A stretch of DNA of 64,000 nucleotides from Brachionus rotundiformis. Its lineage: Eukaryota > Rotifera > Eurotatoria > Ploima > Brachionidae. A program made the translations under genes and the position numbers. Below the pieces are notes generated by a model. That model had not been told where the DNA came from and did not search any database. It saw only the letters and a program-made list of their open reading frames with translations. Within the stretch, counting starts at the first letter, position 1. Every line of letters starts with the position of its first letter. This document shows, piece by piece, positions 35,401 to 46,136 of the stretch. The DNA is taken from contig JAESIW010000020.1 in the NCBI GenBank assembly GCA_016802295.1, positions 4,131,710 through 4,195,709 on the forward strand, written 5' to 3'.

Positions 35401-35890
35401 TTGCCTAAATCCGTTTTAACTTGGTCAAAATGACCTATTCGGCACTGTTTACACAATGCCTCTTTACAATGTTCGCAAGTGCTTATTATTTCTTCCCGGC
35501 GACACGAGGCACACTTAGCCTTGAGAACAGGACGTTCATTTGACTGCTTCGGAATTGTTTCCAACAATTGAGCTATTGTTCGATTCACGTCAAATGATGC
35601 CACGCCATTGAATGGAATTCGGAATAGCTGCCGACATTGTGGACATCTGCCCCATCGACCATCATTTTCCGCCAGTCTTTCCAAGCAGCATCGGCAAAAT
35701 GAATGCTGACATGGAAGCATTCCTTTTTGAAATTTTATAAATTAAATTTTGTTTTAATAAAATTTTTATTTTAAATTTAATAATTAATTTTTAAGCTGTC
35801 ATTACGTGGGTCAGTAAAGATTTCGAGACAAATTGGACATTTGATAAGTTCAAAAATGGCGTCTTTTCCATTCATTTCAGAAGTTGACAT
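32476..35890 (-). CDS. RING / B-box / NHL-repeat protein (TRIM-NHL type, likely E3 ubiquitin ligase)
   Basis: Five exons (minus): 35806-35890, 35113-35722, 34623-35059, 32828-33289 and 32476-32774; phases match and the total is 630 residues. The order is: a C3HC4 RING (CPICLEIFTDPR, spliced to MLPCQHSFCRCCLERL, then CPQC); a B-box-like zinc site (CASCRREEIISTCEHCKEALCKQCRIGHF); a coiled coil; a basic linker; then NHL repeats (FKHPLGVAVSPVDGCIYIADSWNNRIQIF, GLCDISTDKDHNIYVCDSGNHRILKF, VAVDEKGNLAIVDEGNNRLQIF). It resembles the nhl-1/TRIM-NHL group. The family acts as ubiquitin ligases and often as RNA regulators; the substrate is unknown. The 3' end of exon 2 uses a weak donor (GTTCCT). Intron 3 (1333 nt) contains a 617-bp transposon. 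Confidence 0.88.
33673..34289. mobile_element. Non-autonomous DNA transposon (MITE) with 22-bp TIRs and TA target duplication
   Basis: The left end CCGTAAACTCTTGTTTAC(TACC) at 33673-33694 and the complement of the right end at 34268-34289 are identical over 22 bp. Both are flanked by TA (33671-33672 and 34290-34291). The element is 617 bp, has no open frame of note, and sits in an intron of the NHL gene. Each TIR contains its own palindrome (GTAAAC-TCTT-GTTTAC). TA duplication suggests mobilisation by a Tc1/mariner-like or related transposase, but the TIR start is not one I recognise. Confidence 0.85.
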
Positions 35891-38800
35891 AATGATTTAA
35901 AATTAAAACAATAAATACAATAGTTGATTCTTAAGATTAAATTGCGTCTAATTTTTTGTTTAATTTAACGACATTTTAATTAATCTTGATCTTAAAAAAA
36001 ATGTTAGCTAAATCTTAACAATATTGGTTTAGGTCCAAGCATTTTGGGAAAGTTCAAGAAAGAATTATTTTTTTGGCACGAAATGAAATATATTTTAAAA
36101 TAAATAACTAAAACCAGGTGTTTCATTCCTTCTTTAACAATTCCTTTTTATACTTGGTAAGATACAAATAATTTCCTACAAGCATTTAACTTAATTAAAC
36201 AAAAAAAAAACAAAAAGAAAACACTGGTAAAAAAGCTTTGGTAAAAGCGTCCATTAACATGAATAAATTTAAAAAATTAGATATTTTCAATTATTTCTCA
36301 TTATATTAGAAATAACAAGGAAATTTAGTTCGAAATCAACCGAGTAAAACTCGTAATCGCATAAAAAACCTTCCAAGCCTTACCGAACCTCTCAACATAA
36401 ATTAATTTTTAATGATAATATTTTAACTGAGTAGATTTTATTATAGAAATCTTTTTCTTTTGTCTCTTTGTAATTTATTTCATACAATAATCTTTTACCA
36501 AATTTAAAAGTGGTTAATAATAGGCTCTCTTAATATCGAACTACTAGGATCTTAACAGCTAAATTACTTAAGTGAAATTTAGTTAATCAAAAGCAATTTT
36601 TAATGAAAATTTGTTTGGTCAAGAGATAAATAGTTATCCTTGAATTTCTAAAATCTCAAAAAGACCTAATTCTCCCGCATTTAGTTTATCTAAAAATTGT
36701 TTGGATTAGTTATTAAATTAGAGAAGAAATAGTCATTGGAAAAATGAGTTTAAATGGCCATTGATGTCCAAACGAAAAAAATTTTAAAGCTCAAAATTTA
36801 ATTAGTTTTTTAGAGTAGCAGATAATCGCAGAAAACTTGATAATTTCGAAATGAAAAAAATTTTAATTAATTTGAAATTTACAAGAAGCAGCAACACGTA
36901 ATCAAAAAAGCGAGAAAATTTTTTTCGCATTAATTAAGCTCATAAACTACAAAATAAATGAGAAAAAGTATTTGGCTTATTTCGATTAAAACAAAAACAC
37001 CAAAGCAAACAATTATTTTTAAATATTCCAAACATGATGAATCAAATTTTTCTTATTATAACTGTAAACTTTATCCTAATTGAAAACTAGGTCTAATGCC
37101 GGCCTATTGTTTAAATGATTAATTATTTTAAACAAACCCTTAGACGTTTTTAAAATCATTTAAAAAATAAATAAAATTAAAATTTCATTTCAAATTATCA
37201 ATTAAAAATGTTCTGTATTAAAATATTCTTAGTGTCATTAATCATCGACGTCTTTATTTGGTCTAATATATCAATCTTAGCCTAGACTTGAGATCACGAA
37301 ACAAAAATTATACTTTCACAAATTTTATATTTCAATTTATTTTAAGAAAAATAAAAGCTTAGGATTAAAATTTAAAAATAGCTGATAAAAAAGAAGACTC
37401 TGGTGGTAAAACGCCAATGGTGTTACATAATTTTCTTATCAAAAGAGCTGGTGCATGATGAAAAGAAATCTGAAACTTTAATTCAAAATGCTTAATTTGT
37501 CGAGACAAAAGATTAAATTCATTGAAATTTACAAACTTACAAGATTAGTTGAATATATGGTTGAAAATAATAAACAAATTTTATATCGAATATTAAAATA
37601 AATTAGTTTCTCTAAGTGCAAATAATCTCAGGTTTCAGTTATTGAAAATTAGTGACCGAATTTAAAAAATTTTAAAACCTGACATCTTATTGAAAGTGTT
37701 CACTCATTCATTAGTAATATATTAAGTCTAATTAAATATTTAAATACCAAAAGTCACTTATTTATATCTATAAAAAATTCTCATAAATTTTGAACCGGTG
37801 CTTTTTAGAAAGAGAACTGAAATTTGAATTAAAAAATAGCCGCTGAATACTTTTTCAGAGATCTCTATTAAATCATATTCATATAATTTCAGAATACTTA
37901 TAAAATAAATATTTTTCTAAACATGAGTGAATTAAAAAAAAATTACACTATTAATATAAAATCATGTTATGCGAAAAAAAAAATTATTTTTAATAAGCTA
38001 AATCCTAGTATTACAATGAGAACACTTATGTTTAAAATTTATATTTAGTTGAAGCCTTATTACGATTTCTATTTGAGTATACTTTGTAATTTTTATTAGG
38101 GTCATTTTTTCTTTAAGCATATTAATATTTAATTATTTAAAAATGATTAAAATTTTTTTAAAGTGAAAAAATTGTTTATCCGTTGAAATTTAACTACAAA
38201 GATTATAATTTTTAAACTATCAAAATTTGTGTATTTTGATTTAGTTTTAAAATAAATTTAAAAGTTAATTTTGCGAATTTTCTTAGGGGTTTAATTTAAA
38301 TAGCTATATTTTGTTAAAAACTTTATAAGAGCTACCGCCAAACTATTGCCAGTATCTATTTCTAAGAAAAATTATAATCTTCTAGTTTTTAGTCATTTTC
38401 ATAAATAAAATTTTAAAAATAAAAAATCTAAAACAGTAAAACGTAATTTTTTGGAATAAAACTTATAATTCAAGTTCAAGTGACCTCTGTGTCATTGTGA
38501 TCCTAGAAAATTATTTCAGTTGTTGGTCCATATGGAGGACTCATTTCCAAAGTATTTTTATTTAAGTGCTACCAATGTATAATTTTTAAGACTAAACTAG
38601 TCAAAAGTCTCTGATCTGATTTTAATTCTTTTATTTTAAAAACTCAATTTGAGATATTGATCTAAAATTTTTCAAAACCATAAAATATCTATTTATCAAA
38701 GTCTATGCTTGATTGCTTGTACCATTCTCAGATAACATACACTGCTTTTTCACTCGATACTTAAAAAAGCAGCGGTATACTGTTGAACCAAAATATTTAA

Positions 38801-39039
38801 ATCTTATTTGATAAAACAAATTTCTTTACTACTTTGGAATTATCTTACCTAATGAAACAATATTCATCTTTGATAAAATAACTTTTTTTGAAAATGTTGT
38901 TTAGATTATAAGTAAATTTTTAAAATAAAAAAGGAATTTAAAAGTATCAATAAAAAATAATTGTTTTCAAAATCTATTACAGTTTATTAAAAAGCATTCT
39001 AAATAAAAAAACTACAATTTCAGCTTTAAGCGTAAGTCT
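35891..39039. other. Intergenic, 3.1 kb, nothing seen
   Basis: AT-rich stretch between the NHL gene start and the SQSTM1 stop. I see no exon with a recognisable domain, no inverted-repeat pair and no RNA gene. It is the largest empty stretch of the window. Confidence 0.55.
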
Positions 39040-40290
39040 TTATTTTGATGGTTGAAGTGCATCTAAAACATTGTTTATATTTCCATCTTTGGCAATCACC
39101 AATCTAGATAACCAACCAGCTTCGTCACTATATCCCATATTAGTCAATTGCTCAACGCATTTAATGTACTTCATCTCTTTTTCAATATCTACCACATTAA
39201 ATCCATTATCATCAGTCTCAGTAGTATTTTCAGATTTTTCCTCCTCTTTTTCAGACAATTCGACAAAATTTTGATTGTCAATCGCATCTTTTAGCGTATT
39301 TGCAGCTGACTCGAGAGAAGATTTGATTTCAGCTTGTTCAGGACGATTTTCAAATGGTTGATTTTGTAAACTTTCATTAGATACACATGTTTCTAGCTTG
39401 ACTTTTTGATGATTTTTAGATAAATCAATCAAAGTCTCAGTTTCACTAGAAGTTTTTTGTTCTTCTTCACCTTTTTTTTCTTCCTTATTTTGGTGGTTAT
39501 TTTCCTTTTCTTGCTTTTTTTGGTTTGAGTCAATATAATAACTAACATCAATACCAAATGGATCCAAAAATGATTTTAAGTGCTCTCCAAAATTTTTCAA
39601 AGCATCAGGATCATTGACCATTGGAACAGCATTGGATATTAATGGGAAAATGTTTGAAAAAGCATTTTGTGCATTGTTATTTGATGAATTAGCCTGTTGG
39701 TTCTTGTTCGGACAGTTTTTGTTAAAGCCTCCATGGAACCTTCTTTGTCTTCCAAAAGGACATCTTTGTTTTACTGGTTTATCAAACACAATAAATTCAT
39801 GTTCTTGGTGGATACCCTTGTTCCTACAATTTGAACATAAATCATAATCCGGACATGATACACAAGTGTATCTATTTCCACTAATGCTTCCGTTACATCC
39901 ATCACAGACAACTCCCGGATGAACTCTAGCTTGTTGATTTGATGGTTCATTTGCTTTTTTAATTGCAACATAAATTTTGAAAACTGGATTAAAGTTAGAG
40001 TTCTTGCTGCAATAAATTGCTGTCTGCATATCAATGGCAAAAATTGATTCCTCATCAGTGGAAAAACAGACTAGGTCATTTTCTTCATCAATCCAGTAGG
40101 TTTTAATTTCATCATTTGGTTTAATTAAGGAACCATAAGCAATGCGAATTTTTTCGCAGATAATTTTGTAAACATTTTCATTAGTGTCAGTATGTATGGC
40201 AAATCTTCTTATTTCGCTTGGTTGGCTCAAAGTGGTTGGTAAAATAGCTGAACTATTTGCATACAAATAACACTTGACTTGAATATTCAT
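39040..40290 (-). CDS. SQSTM1: Sequestosome-1 / p62 autophagy receptor
   Basis: A selective-autophagy receptor linking ubiquitinated cargo to Atg8/LC3. It is read as one coding exon of 416 residues. PB1 domain at residues 1-105 (basic EIRRFAIHT, acidic DEENDLVCFSTDEES). ZZ zinc finger at about 125-165 (CDGCNGSISGNRYTCVSCPDYDLCSNCRNKG). Low-complexity linker. Likely LIR at DDNGFNVVDIE (F-x-x-V after acidic residues). C-terminal UBA (CVEQLTNMGYSDEAGWLSRLV...NNVLDALQPSK). I start at 40290 because the PB1 strand begins there and because TTTTTAG (ends 40302) looks like an acceptor 11 bases before this ATG. The frame stays open to 40347 upstream, but that stretch is probably non-coding. No obvious KEAP1-binding motif. 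Confidence 0.93.
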   Translation of the reverse strand: MNIQVKCYLYANSSAILPTTLSQPSEIRRFAIHTDTNENVYKIICEKIRIAYGSLIKPNDEIKTYWIDEENDLVCFSTDEESIFAIDMQTAIYCSKNSNFNPVFKIYVAIKKANEPSNQQARVHPGVVCDGCNGSISGNRYTCVSCPDYDLCSNCRNKGIHQEHEFIVFDKPVKQRCPFGRQRRFHGGFNKNCPNKNQQANSSNNNAQNAFSNIFPLISNAVPMVNDPDALKNFGEHLKSFLDPFGIDVSYYIDSNQKKQEKENNHQNKEEKKGEEEQKTSSETETLIDLSKNHQKVKLETCVSNESLQNQPFENRPEQAEIKSSLESAANTLKDAIDNQNFVELSEKEEEKSENTTETDDNGFNVVDIEKEMKYIKCVEQLTNMGYSDEAGWLSRLVIAKDGNINNVLDALQPSK

Positions 40291-41009
40291 TGTTGCTTGA
40301 TCTAAAAATTTGTTTTTAAGAATTTTATTAAATTGAAAAAAAATCATCTATTTATAGTTATTCTTTAGAGTTGATAAAGCGAATTTGAAATGGATTTCTC
40401 AATTTTTTTGCGAAATTTAAATTCCTATCAAGTAAGAAAATTTGCTAATGATAATATTATTCTATTATGCTAATATAATGCAAGAAAAGAGATTGTAGAA
40501 TTAGGCTCCAGAAATTTCTGGAAGTTTTTTAAGATCATTTCCTGATAAAATTATTAAATAAAGTTTCAAATAATCATGAGTAATAATCTAGAATTTTTTT
40601 CGAGATTATTCAAGTAATTTTAATTGAGTAACTGATTATTTGTCAATTATTTTATCTGTGATAATGACACTGATAAAAAATAAAATAAAAAGTAAATCAA
40701 TTTGAAAAATTTTTTCTCATTTCTTATTAATTAACAGTATATTAGTCTTATTTTTTTCTAATATTTAATATTTAAACAATCAATATGATTTGTAAAAAAT
40801 TATATCAAGTTTTTTTTTAAAGAATATTATTGAATCAAATAACTTATGTAAAAAATAAAATGTAATTTTAACTTTAAAACAAATTTGATCACGATCATTT
40901 TAAATATCATTTTAAATAACGAAATATTATTTTAGTTTTTATTTATTTACTAAAATTAAAATACAAATTAAATTATTTGATAATTTTATAAGACAAAATA
41001 AAAAATGTT
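40291..41009. other. Intergenic, AT-rich, nothing seen
   Basis: Between the SQSTM1 start and the LACTB stop, two genes on the same strand. Promoter sequence for SQSTM1 is expected here; no element is definable. Confidence 0.5.
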
Positions 41010-42437
41010 TTAAATTCTATCAGAAAAAATTCTTGCAATATTTTTAGAAAAATTGACTATTTCATTGACATTTTGGGAATTACATAAAACGGCTACAACT
41101 GTTCCTTTAGGAGAGAACTCGGAGCTGTCAGCTTCTGGTATAATTAGAAGACACGAACTAGCTCCAACTGCTCCTCCAGTATGGTAAACAAATTTTAATT
41201 TATCTATTTCATTGGTCACCAAGCACCAGCCTAAACCGTAAGAAGCAACTTCATTAGACCTTCCCAATAGATTTTTTTTTTCGCTATTTGGAAAAGACTG
41301 AGGTTTCCATAATTCTGATTTTATAGTTGATTCGCTTAAAAATTTTTCTACTTTATTGTCAGTTTGATACATTTTGAGCATTAAATTTCCAAATTTAATT
41401 AAGTCATTAACATTTGACAATAAGCCACCACCTGCCCATTTGTAAGAGTTATCCACAAATGGAACATTGACTAATTTTCCTTTATCATTTCTCATGTAAT
41501 ATCTTGACAAAATTTAATTAAAAATACAAAATAATTTTTAAATTATTCAAACTTAGATCTATTTGGAATTATTGGTTCGTTTTTATCCAAATATGTATCA
41601 TTTAGCTCTATTTTTTTTAACAGCTCTTCCACTAATTTTGAAAAAGGTACTGCTGAAATTTTTTCTAAAACAGCACTCAATAAAGTGTAGCCAAAGGTTG
41701 TATAAAAATATTTTGTCCCTTAATTTTTTATTATTCTTTTTTTCAATTTAATTTTAAGTTTATTACCTGGTTCAAATAACAAGTCATCATTAATAAATAT
41801 TCCCAGCGCCTCTTGAGAGGATGAAAAGTACTTATTCAAATAAAACTCTTGAAAATTAGTATCTTTATTATCAGAATTATTTTTTTCATCTTGCTTATAA
41901 TGACGAATTCCCGATGTATGACACATTAATTGCCTACTTGTTATCTTATATTCATTATCTTTTATTTTAAATCTTGGCAAATCACTCAAATACTCATGAA
42001 TAGACTTATCGAGGTCGAGTTTACCATTTTCATGTAATTTGGCTGCGATCAAGCAAGCCAATGGTTTACTAATACTAGCAATCCGCATTACAGTATTAAC
42101 ATTAGCTCTAACATTATTTTCTACATCAGAATATCCAACAGCTTTTTCATACACTTTTTTTCCATTTTTGCTCACTGAAACAATAACTGCAGGTATTCCA
42201 TAGAGTTCCTAAATGTAAAATAGAAATTATCAATTAACACTTTGAAAAACATACCTTATATTGATTTATGAGACGATCAGCTTTTTTTAATCGGCTTTTA
42301 TGAATGTCATCATAGAGAGAATATGAGTACAAATGGTTTTCAGATTTTGCTTTAGTGTAGCCTACACCTAAAATAGTTGCTAGACAGCTAGATGCCACTA
42401 TTATTTTGAATGATTGTTTGTTTAAATTAATTCGCAT
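41010..42437 (-). CDS. LACTB: LACTB-like mitochondrial serine beta-lactamase-like protein
   Basis: LACTB is a filament-forming serine protease of the mitochondrial intermembrane space, derived from bacterial penicillin-binding proteins. Four exons (minus): 42255-42437, 41767-42208, 41553-41718 and 41010-41502, phases 0, 1, 2, giving 427 residues. The active-site SxxK motif is SISK in MRIASISKPLACLIAAKL. A Tyr motif lies in the YTTFGYTLLSAV region of exon 3, and the family blocks VDNSYKWAGGGLLS and HTGGAVGASSCLL (HTG motif) are intact. The N-terminus has a hydrophobic segment (FKIIVASSCLATILGVGYT) that could anchor or target it to mitochondria. Exon 3 is too short to be seen as an ORF but is needed to join the motifs. 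A TTTAG acceptor-like site lies 28 bases before the ATG. Confidence 0.92.
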
Positions 42438-43241
42438 TTCAATTTTTATTTTTTATTAATTTAAACTAAAAAATTTATGTGATTAAAGACAAAAAATCTA
42501 AAATATTTTATTTAGGGTTAAATTTTAATTAAAAAGATGAAATTTAGTTTAAAGCCCGGTGAATATGATTTTGATAGTTTATTTAGTCTAATTAATGTAA
42601 ATAATACTCCAATTTAATAATTAAATTTTAAAAATTTGTATGTTAAAAATATTTCCAGAATCATTCATAAAACTGAACAATTTAAGGGAAAAAAATTTTA
42701 ATAAAAAATAATTAAAAATTATTTGAAATTAAAAAAAATTCAAAAACAAATTCTACTTGTTCATTTTGGCTTGGCATATTCATTTTTATATTTCTTTATT
42801 TTTGACACATCATAAATAATAGTCTTTCATAAGAGGCCATTATATTTTGAATTTTATCATTTTATCATTTTTTATCATTTCAAAATTTTTTTCTCTATTA
42901 ATTTTCTATGAGAAAATATTTATCTTTATAAGAGCATTTTTTATGTTTAAATTTAATTTAACATATTAAATCCCTAAGTAAATTAATAGAAAAATATTTA
43001 ACTTAATTTTGAATTTAAATTTTCAAAATTAATTTCTAGAATCTAATTATTTTACATTTGTATATGTATTCGAAAATAAAATTATTAAGCGTAGATTCAT
43101 AAAACATTATTTAAAAATAACAAAGTTAAATTTTATCTAGATAGACTCTTTAATTATGTAATTTCTTATGAGTTTTATACTGTATGCCAATATTGCATTA
43201 TATTTTCCAATTCTTTTAGAAATAATTTTAAAACCAAATTG
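42438..43241. other. Divergent promoter region of LACTB and ISCA2
   Basis: About 800 bp of AT-rich DNA between two divergent mitochondrial-protein genes. No element is defined. A TTCTTTTAG acceptor-like site (ends 43219) lies 22 bases before the ISCA2 ATG. Confidence 0.5.
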
Positions 43242-43813
43242 ATGTTTAATGTTCGTCGCCTTGTATTGCCAACCAATTTAGCATTCACCAAGAATATTCT
43301 AAGTCTGCCAAAAAATTTCCTATCATCACAAACAAAACAAATCACACAACCTAACCATACATCAGCTCATTCAGCCGAGCTAAATTTGAGTGAGCCTTGC
43401 ATAAAAGTAAAATTTAATACGAATAAATTTATAGAATAAATTTTTTAATAAAATATTTTTTTAAAAGCGTCTGAAAGAAATTTACCAGACTGATAAGCAA
43501 TATTTGAAAGTATCTGTTGAAGCAGGTGGTTGCTCTGGTCTTAACTACAAATTTAGCCTTGAGTCAAGCATTAGTGACCAAGACTTGTGAGTAATTGGTA
43601 AAATTTAATTGGTAAAAATAAATTTTTATTTTAATAAGGATCGTTGAACAACAAGGATCTAAACTGCTAGTTGATAAGGAAACCCTAGAGTTTATCAAGG
43701 GCGCAACTGTTGATTATTACGAAGAGCTCATTCGAACAGGCTTTCGTATTATAAACAATCCAAACTCAGAACAAGGTTGTTCGTGTGGTACATCATTTAC
43801 TATTAAAATATGA
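43242..43813 (+). CDS. ISCA2: Iron-sulfur cluster assembly 2 (A-type carrier)
   Basis: A mitochondrial A-type Fe-S carrier that works with ISCA1 and IBA57 to build 4Fe-4S clusters. Three exons: 43242-43406, 43468-43586 and 43639-43813 (phases 0 and 2), giving 152 residues (human 154). The presequence is basic and Ser/Thr-rich (MFNVRRLVLPTNLAFTKNIL). The three cluster cysteines are present: GGCSGLNYKFSL, then QGCSCGTSF. Block FIKGATVDYYEELIRTGFRI is typical of ISCA2. I start at 43242, since the TTG just upstream is not a start. The stop TGA (43811-43813) overlaps the ISCA1 start: ATGA at 43810-43813. Confidence 0.95.
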
Positions 43814-44205
43814 GTGGAAGAGCTGTCATTTCAGCCAGCATAAAAGCTGTTAAATCAACACGTAAACTAGCTGCAACAAAAGTTCCGATAACCCTTACCC
43901 AAGCTGCTTTAGAAAGAGCCAAAGAATTGATGTATAAAAATCCGGAGGCTACAGGCCTAAGAATTGGCGTCAAGCAAAGAGGCTGTAGCGGATTTTCGTA
44001 CACTCTCGAATACGCCAATGATAAGAAAAAGTTCGATGAAGTTGTTGAACAAAATGGAATAAAAATATACATCGATGCCAAGGCTCAATTGTCACTTCTT
44101 GGTACTGAAATGGATTATGTCAAATCTCCACTAAGCAGTGAATTTGTTTTTAATAATCCGAATATAAAAGGAACTTGCGGATGTGGCGAAAGTTTTACCG
44201 TTTAA
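43810..44205 (+). CDS. ISCA1: Iron-sulfur cluster assembly 1 (A-type carrier)
   Basis: This is the partner of ISCA2 in mitochondrial 4Fe-4S assembly. A single exon of 131 residues (human 129). Conserved cysteines: QRGCSGFSYTLEY and GTCGCGESFTV, with KNPEATGLRIGVK and LLGTEMDYVKSPLSSEFVFNNPN between. The N-terminal 20 residues (SGRAVISASIKAVKSTRKLAATK) are basic and fit a presequence, so the ATG at 43810 is the natural start. That ATG overlaps the ISCA2 stop in a different frame. There is no intergenic room for a promoter or a conventional trans-splice site. The only CAG close upstream (43767-43769) lies inside the ISCA2 reading frame. Expression by reinitiation after ISCA2, or by a transcript that sacrifices ISCA2, is inference. 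Confidence 0.95.
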   Translation: MSGRAVISASIKAVKSTRKLAATKVPITLTQAALERAKELMYKNPEATGLRIGVKQRGCSGFSYTLEYANDKKKFDEVVEQNGIKIYIDAKAQLSLLGTEMDYVKSPLSSEFVFNNPNIKGTCGCGESFTV

Positions 44206-44733
44206 ATTATTTTTTCTATTATTAAAATATTTTAAAATTTCATACATTTTAGAATTTAATTAGTGTATATTATATAACATTAAGCCTTTTTTGTTAAAAC
44301 AAAACTCTGAGAGGATCTAAAATTGAAAATCAATTTTGTTTTGAATAAATTTTATTTTACTTATAATTAAAACTTATTTGCTTGATTTGAAAGCGGCTAA
44401 TATTGGCCAAATTTAAATTTAAATAAACGCTCTTCCAAAAGAATGTTATGAGACAAAAAGCTTGGAATATATTTTCTACAATTTATTTATTTTATATAAT
44501 AACAATGCTTTTTTATATAAAAAAATACAAAAATATAATATAGCAGTAGAAGTCGATTAATTGATTTGAAAAAAACATTTGATACATGATCAAATTGTAG
44601 TTCTAATATAAAACGGTGGCACGGTTATATAATCATTTTGATCAAAAAAAAATTTTATATTCTTTTCAAAATATCTAAAATAAAAATTTATTTTTTAAAA
44701 TTTAATAACTTAATGTCTAATATTTTAAATAAA
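44206..44733. other. Intergenic between convergent ISCA1 and MRG15
   Basis: AT-rich 3'-flanking sequence of both genes. Nothing else seen. Confidence 0.5.
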
Positions 44734-46136
44734 TTACACTAAAATATCATTTATAAAATATACGAGACTGTCCAATGATTCTCCTTCTACTGGCGAGTTG
44801 CTTGACAAAATTTGGTTCAATTTTTCTTAAAAATAGATATAAATTTTATCTGTGGAAATTTTCTTTAATCTGAACTTACCAACAAGTCTTAAAAAATGAT
44901 ACGGACCATAAATTTGCGACATTGGCTTATCAAGTTTAAGCAACTTTAATTATTAAATTTAATTATTAAATCAAATTATACAATCCAAAGTTAAAAAATA
45001 CTTCTGAATACTGTAATCTTTCAAATTTGTACAACAATTGCGATCCAAGCATGGTATTAAAATAATTTATCAATCCATTTATAGTTTCTTGGATATTTTG
45101 CGAATATTTTTTGTCCAAAACAAGATCATTTTGGCCGAAAGTATCCAATTCTACAAAAAAATTCTCATTCGTTTTTGACTCAATATAATTATTGAGAATT
45201 TTTTCCACATTATTCTTAGCTGGTAAGCGAATAATTTTATTTTGCTGGATTATAAAGTCAAAATCGTCAATAAGCCATGTTTTTAGACAATCAGGTATTA
45301 AAATTTTCACTTTTTTAAAATTAATTTCTCTATTATCTTCAATATTATCTTTCAAGCTTAGATCCAATCTACAAATTTTCTTTTGTAAGACTGGTTCTTG
45401 GCTAAGTTGCATATTCGAGGTTCGTTTTCGAGATCTACACACACTTCTATCACTAGAATAGGACAAACTTGCTGTATCTGACGTGGAGCAAGTTGATGAA
45501 CACGATGAATAGTCCTCTTTATGTTTGGTGTTTTTTTTGGCACTAAGAGTTACTTTTTTCTTGGCATCGTTTTGCAGCTGCTTTTGTTTTTTTAAATTTT
45601 CACTATTGAATTTAAGAATTCGTTTTGCAGGTACCCATTCATCCCAACTTTTTTAATAAAATTTAAAAAATTTTAATTTAACACTCAAAGGACCGGCGGT
45701 GTCAATTTGACACTTTTTTAAAAATTCAAATTGAATTTTTTAATTAATGATCAATCGGATTTACATGTTTTAATATTTATTTTAAAGCTTTCATAATGGT
45801 CTTTTAAACATAATGCTTTTAATTTTACAGACTTTTATGAAACTAATGCAACATTTAAACAAAGTTTTTGATAAAAATAGCCGGTCCTTTGAGTGTTAAA
45901 TCTCAAGATACTTTTTATTCCAGCCATTATAGTGGACATAGTATTCGTATTCATTTGATCTGTTTTTCTCGTACTTAATGCACTTAAAATACATTTTAAT
46001 TAGCAAATTTTAATTCTAATATTAACATTTTTACTTTAGCCTCGTAAATAAAGATTCCGTGATAGCACAGAATCTTCTCACCTTCGATAAACTTTGGCTG
46101 ACAAGAGGCTGTTTTTGATTTTGTCGAATTTTTCAT
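44734..46136 (-). CDS. MORF4L1: MRG15 / MORF4L1 chromatin protein
   Basis: A chromodomain subunit of NuA4/TIP60 acetyltransferase and Sin3 deacetylase complexes that reads H3K36 methylation. Five exons (minus): 46035-46136, 45912-45982, 45002-45647, 44880-44943 and 44734-44825, in phase, 324 residues. Chromo barrel: KFIEGEKILCYHGIFIYEAK, then YVHYNGWNKNWDEWVP, where the NW is created by the exon 2-3 junction. A Ser/Lys-rich linker follows. MRG domain: IPDCLKTWLIDDFDFI, then LNNYIESKTNEN, GLINYFNTMLGSQLLYKFE and MSQIYGPYHFLRLV. The last two exons are too short for ORF finders. Intron 2 holds a 214-bp piggyBac-type element. No clear acceptor-like site lies close to the ATG, unlike most genes here. 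Confidence 0.93.
45682..45895. mobile_element. piggyBac-type MITE in MRG15 intron 2
   Basis: A 214-bp element with perfect 16-bp terminal inverted repeats CACTCAAAGGACCGGC, flanked on both sides by TTAA (45678-45681 and 45896-45899), the target duplication of piggyBac transposases. An inner palindrome (GTGTCAATTTGACAC) follows the left TIR. No coding capacity. Confidence 0.88.
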
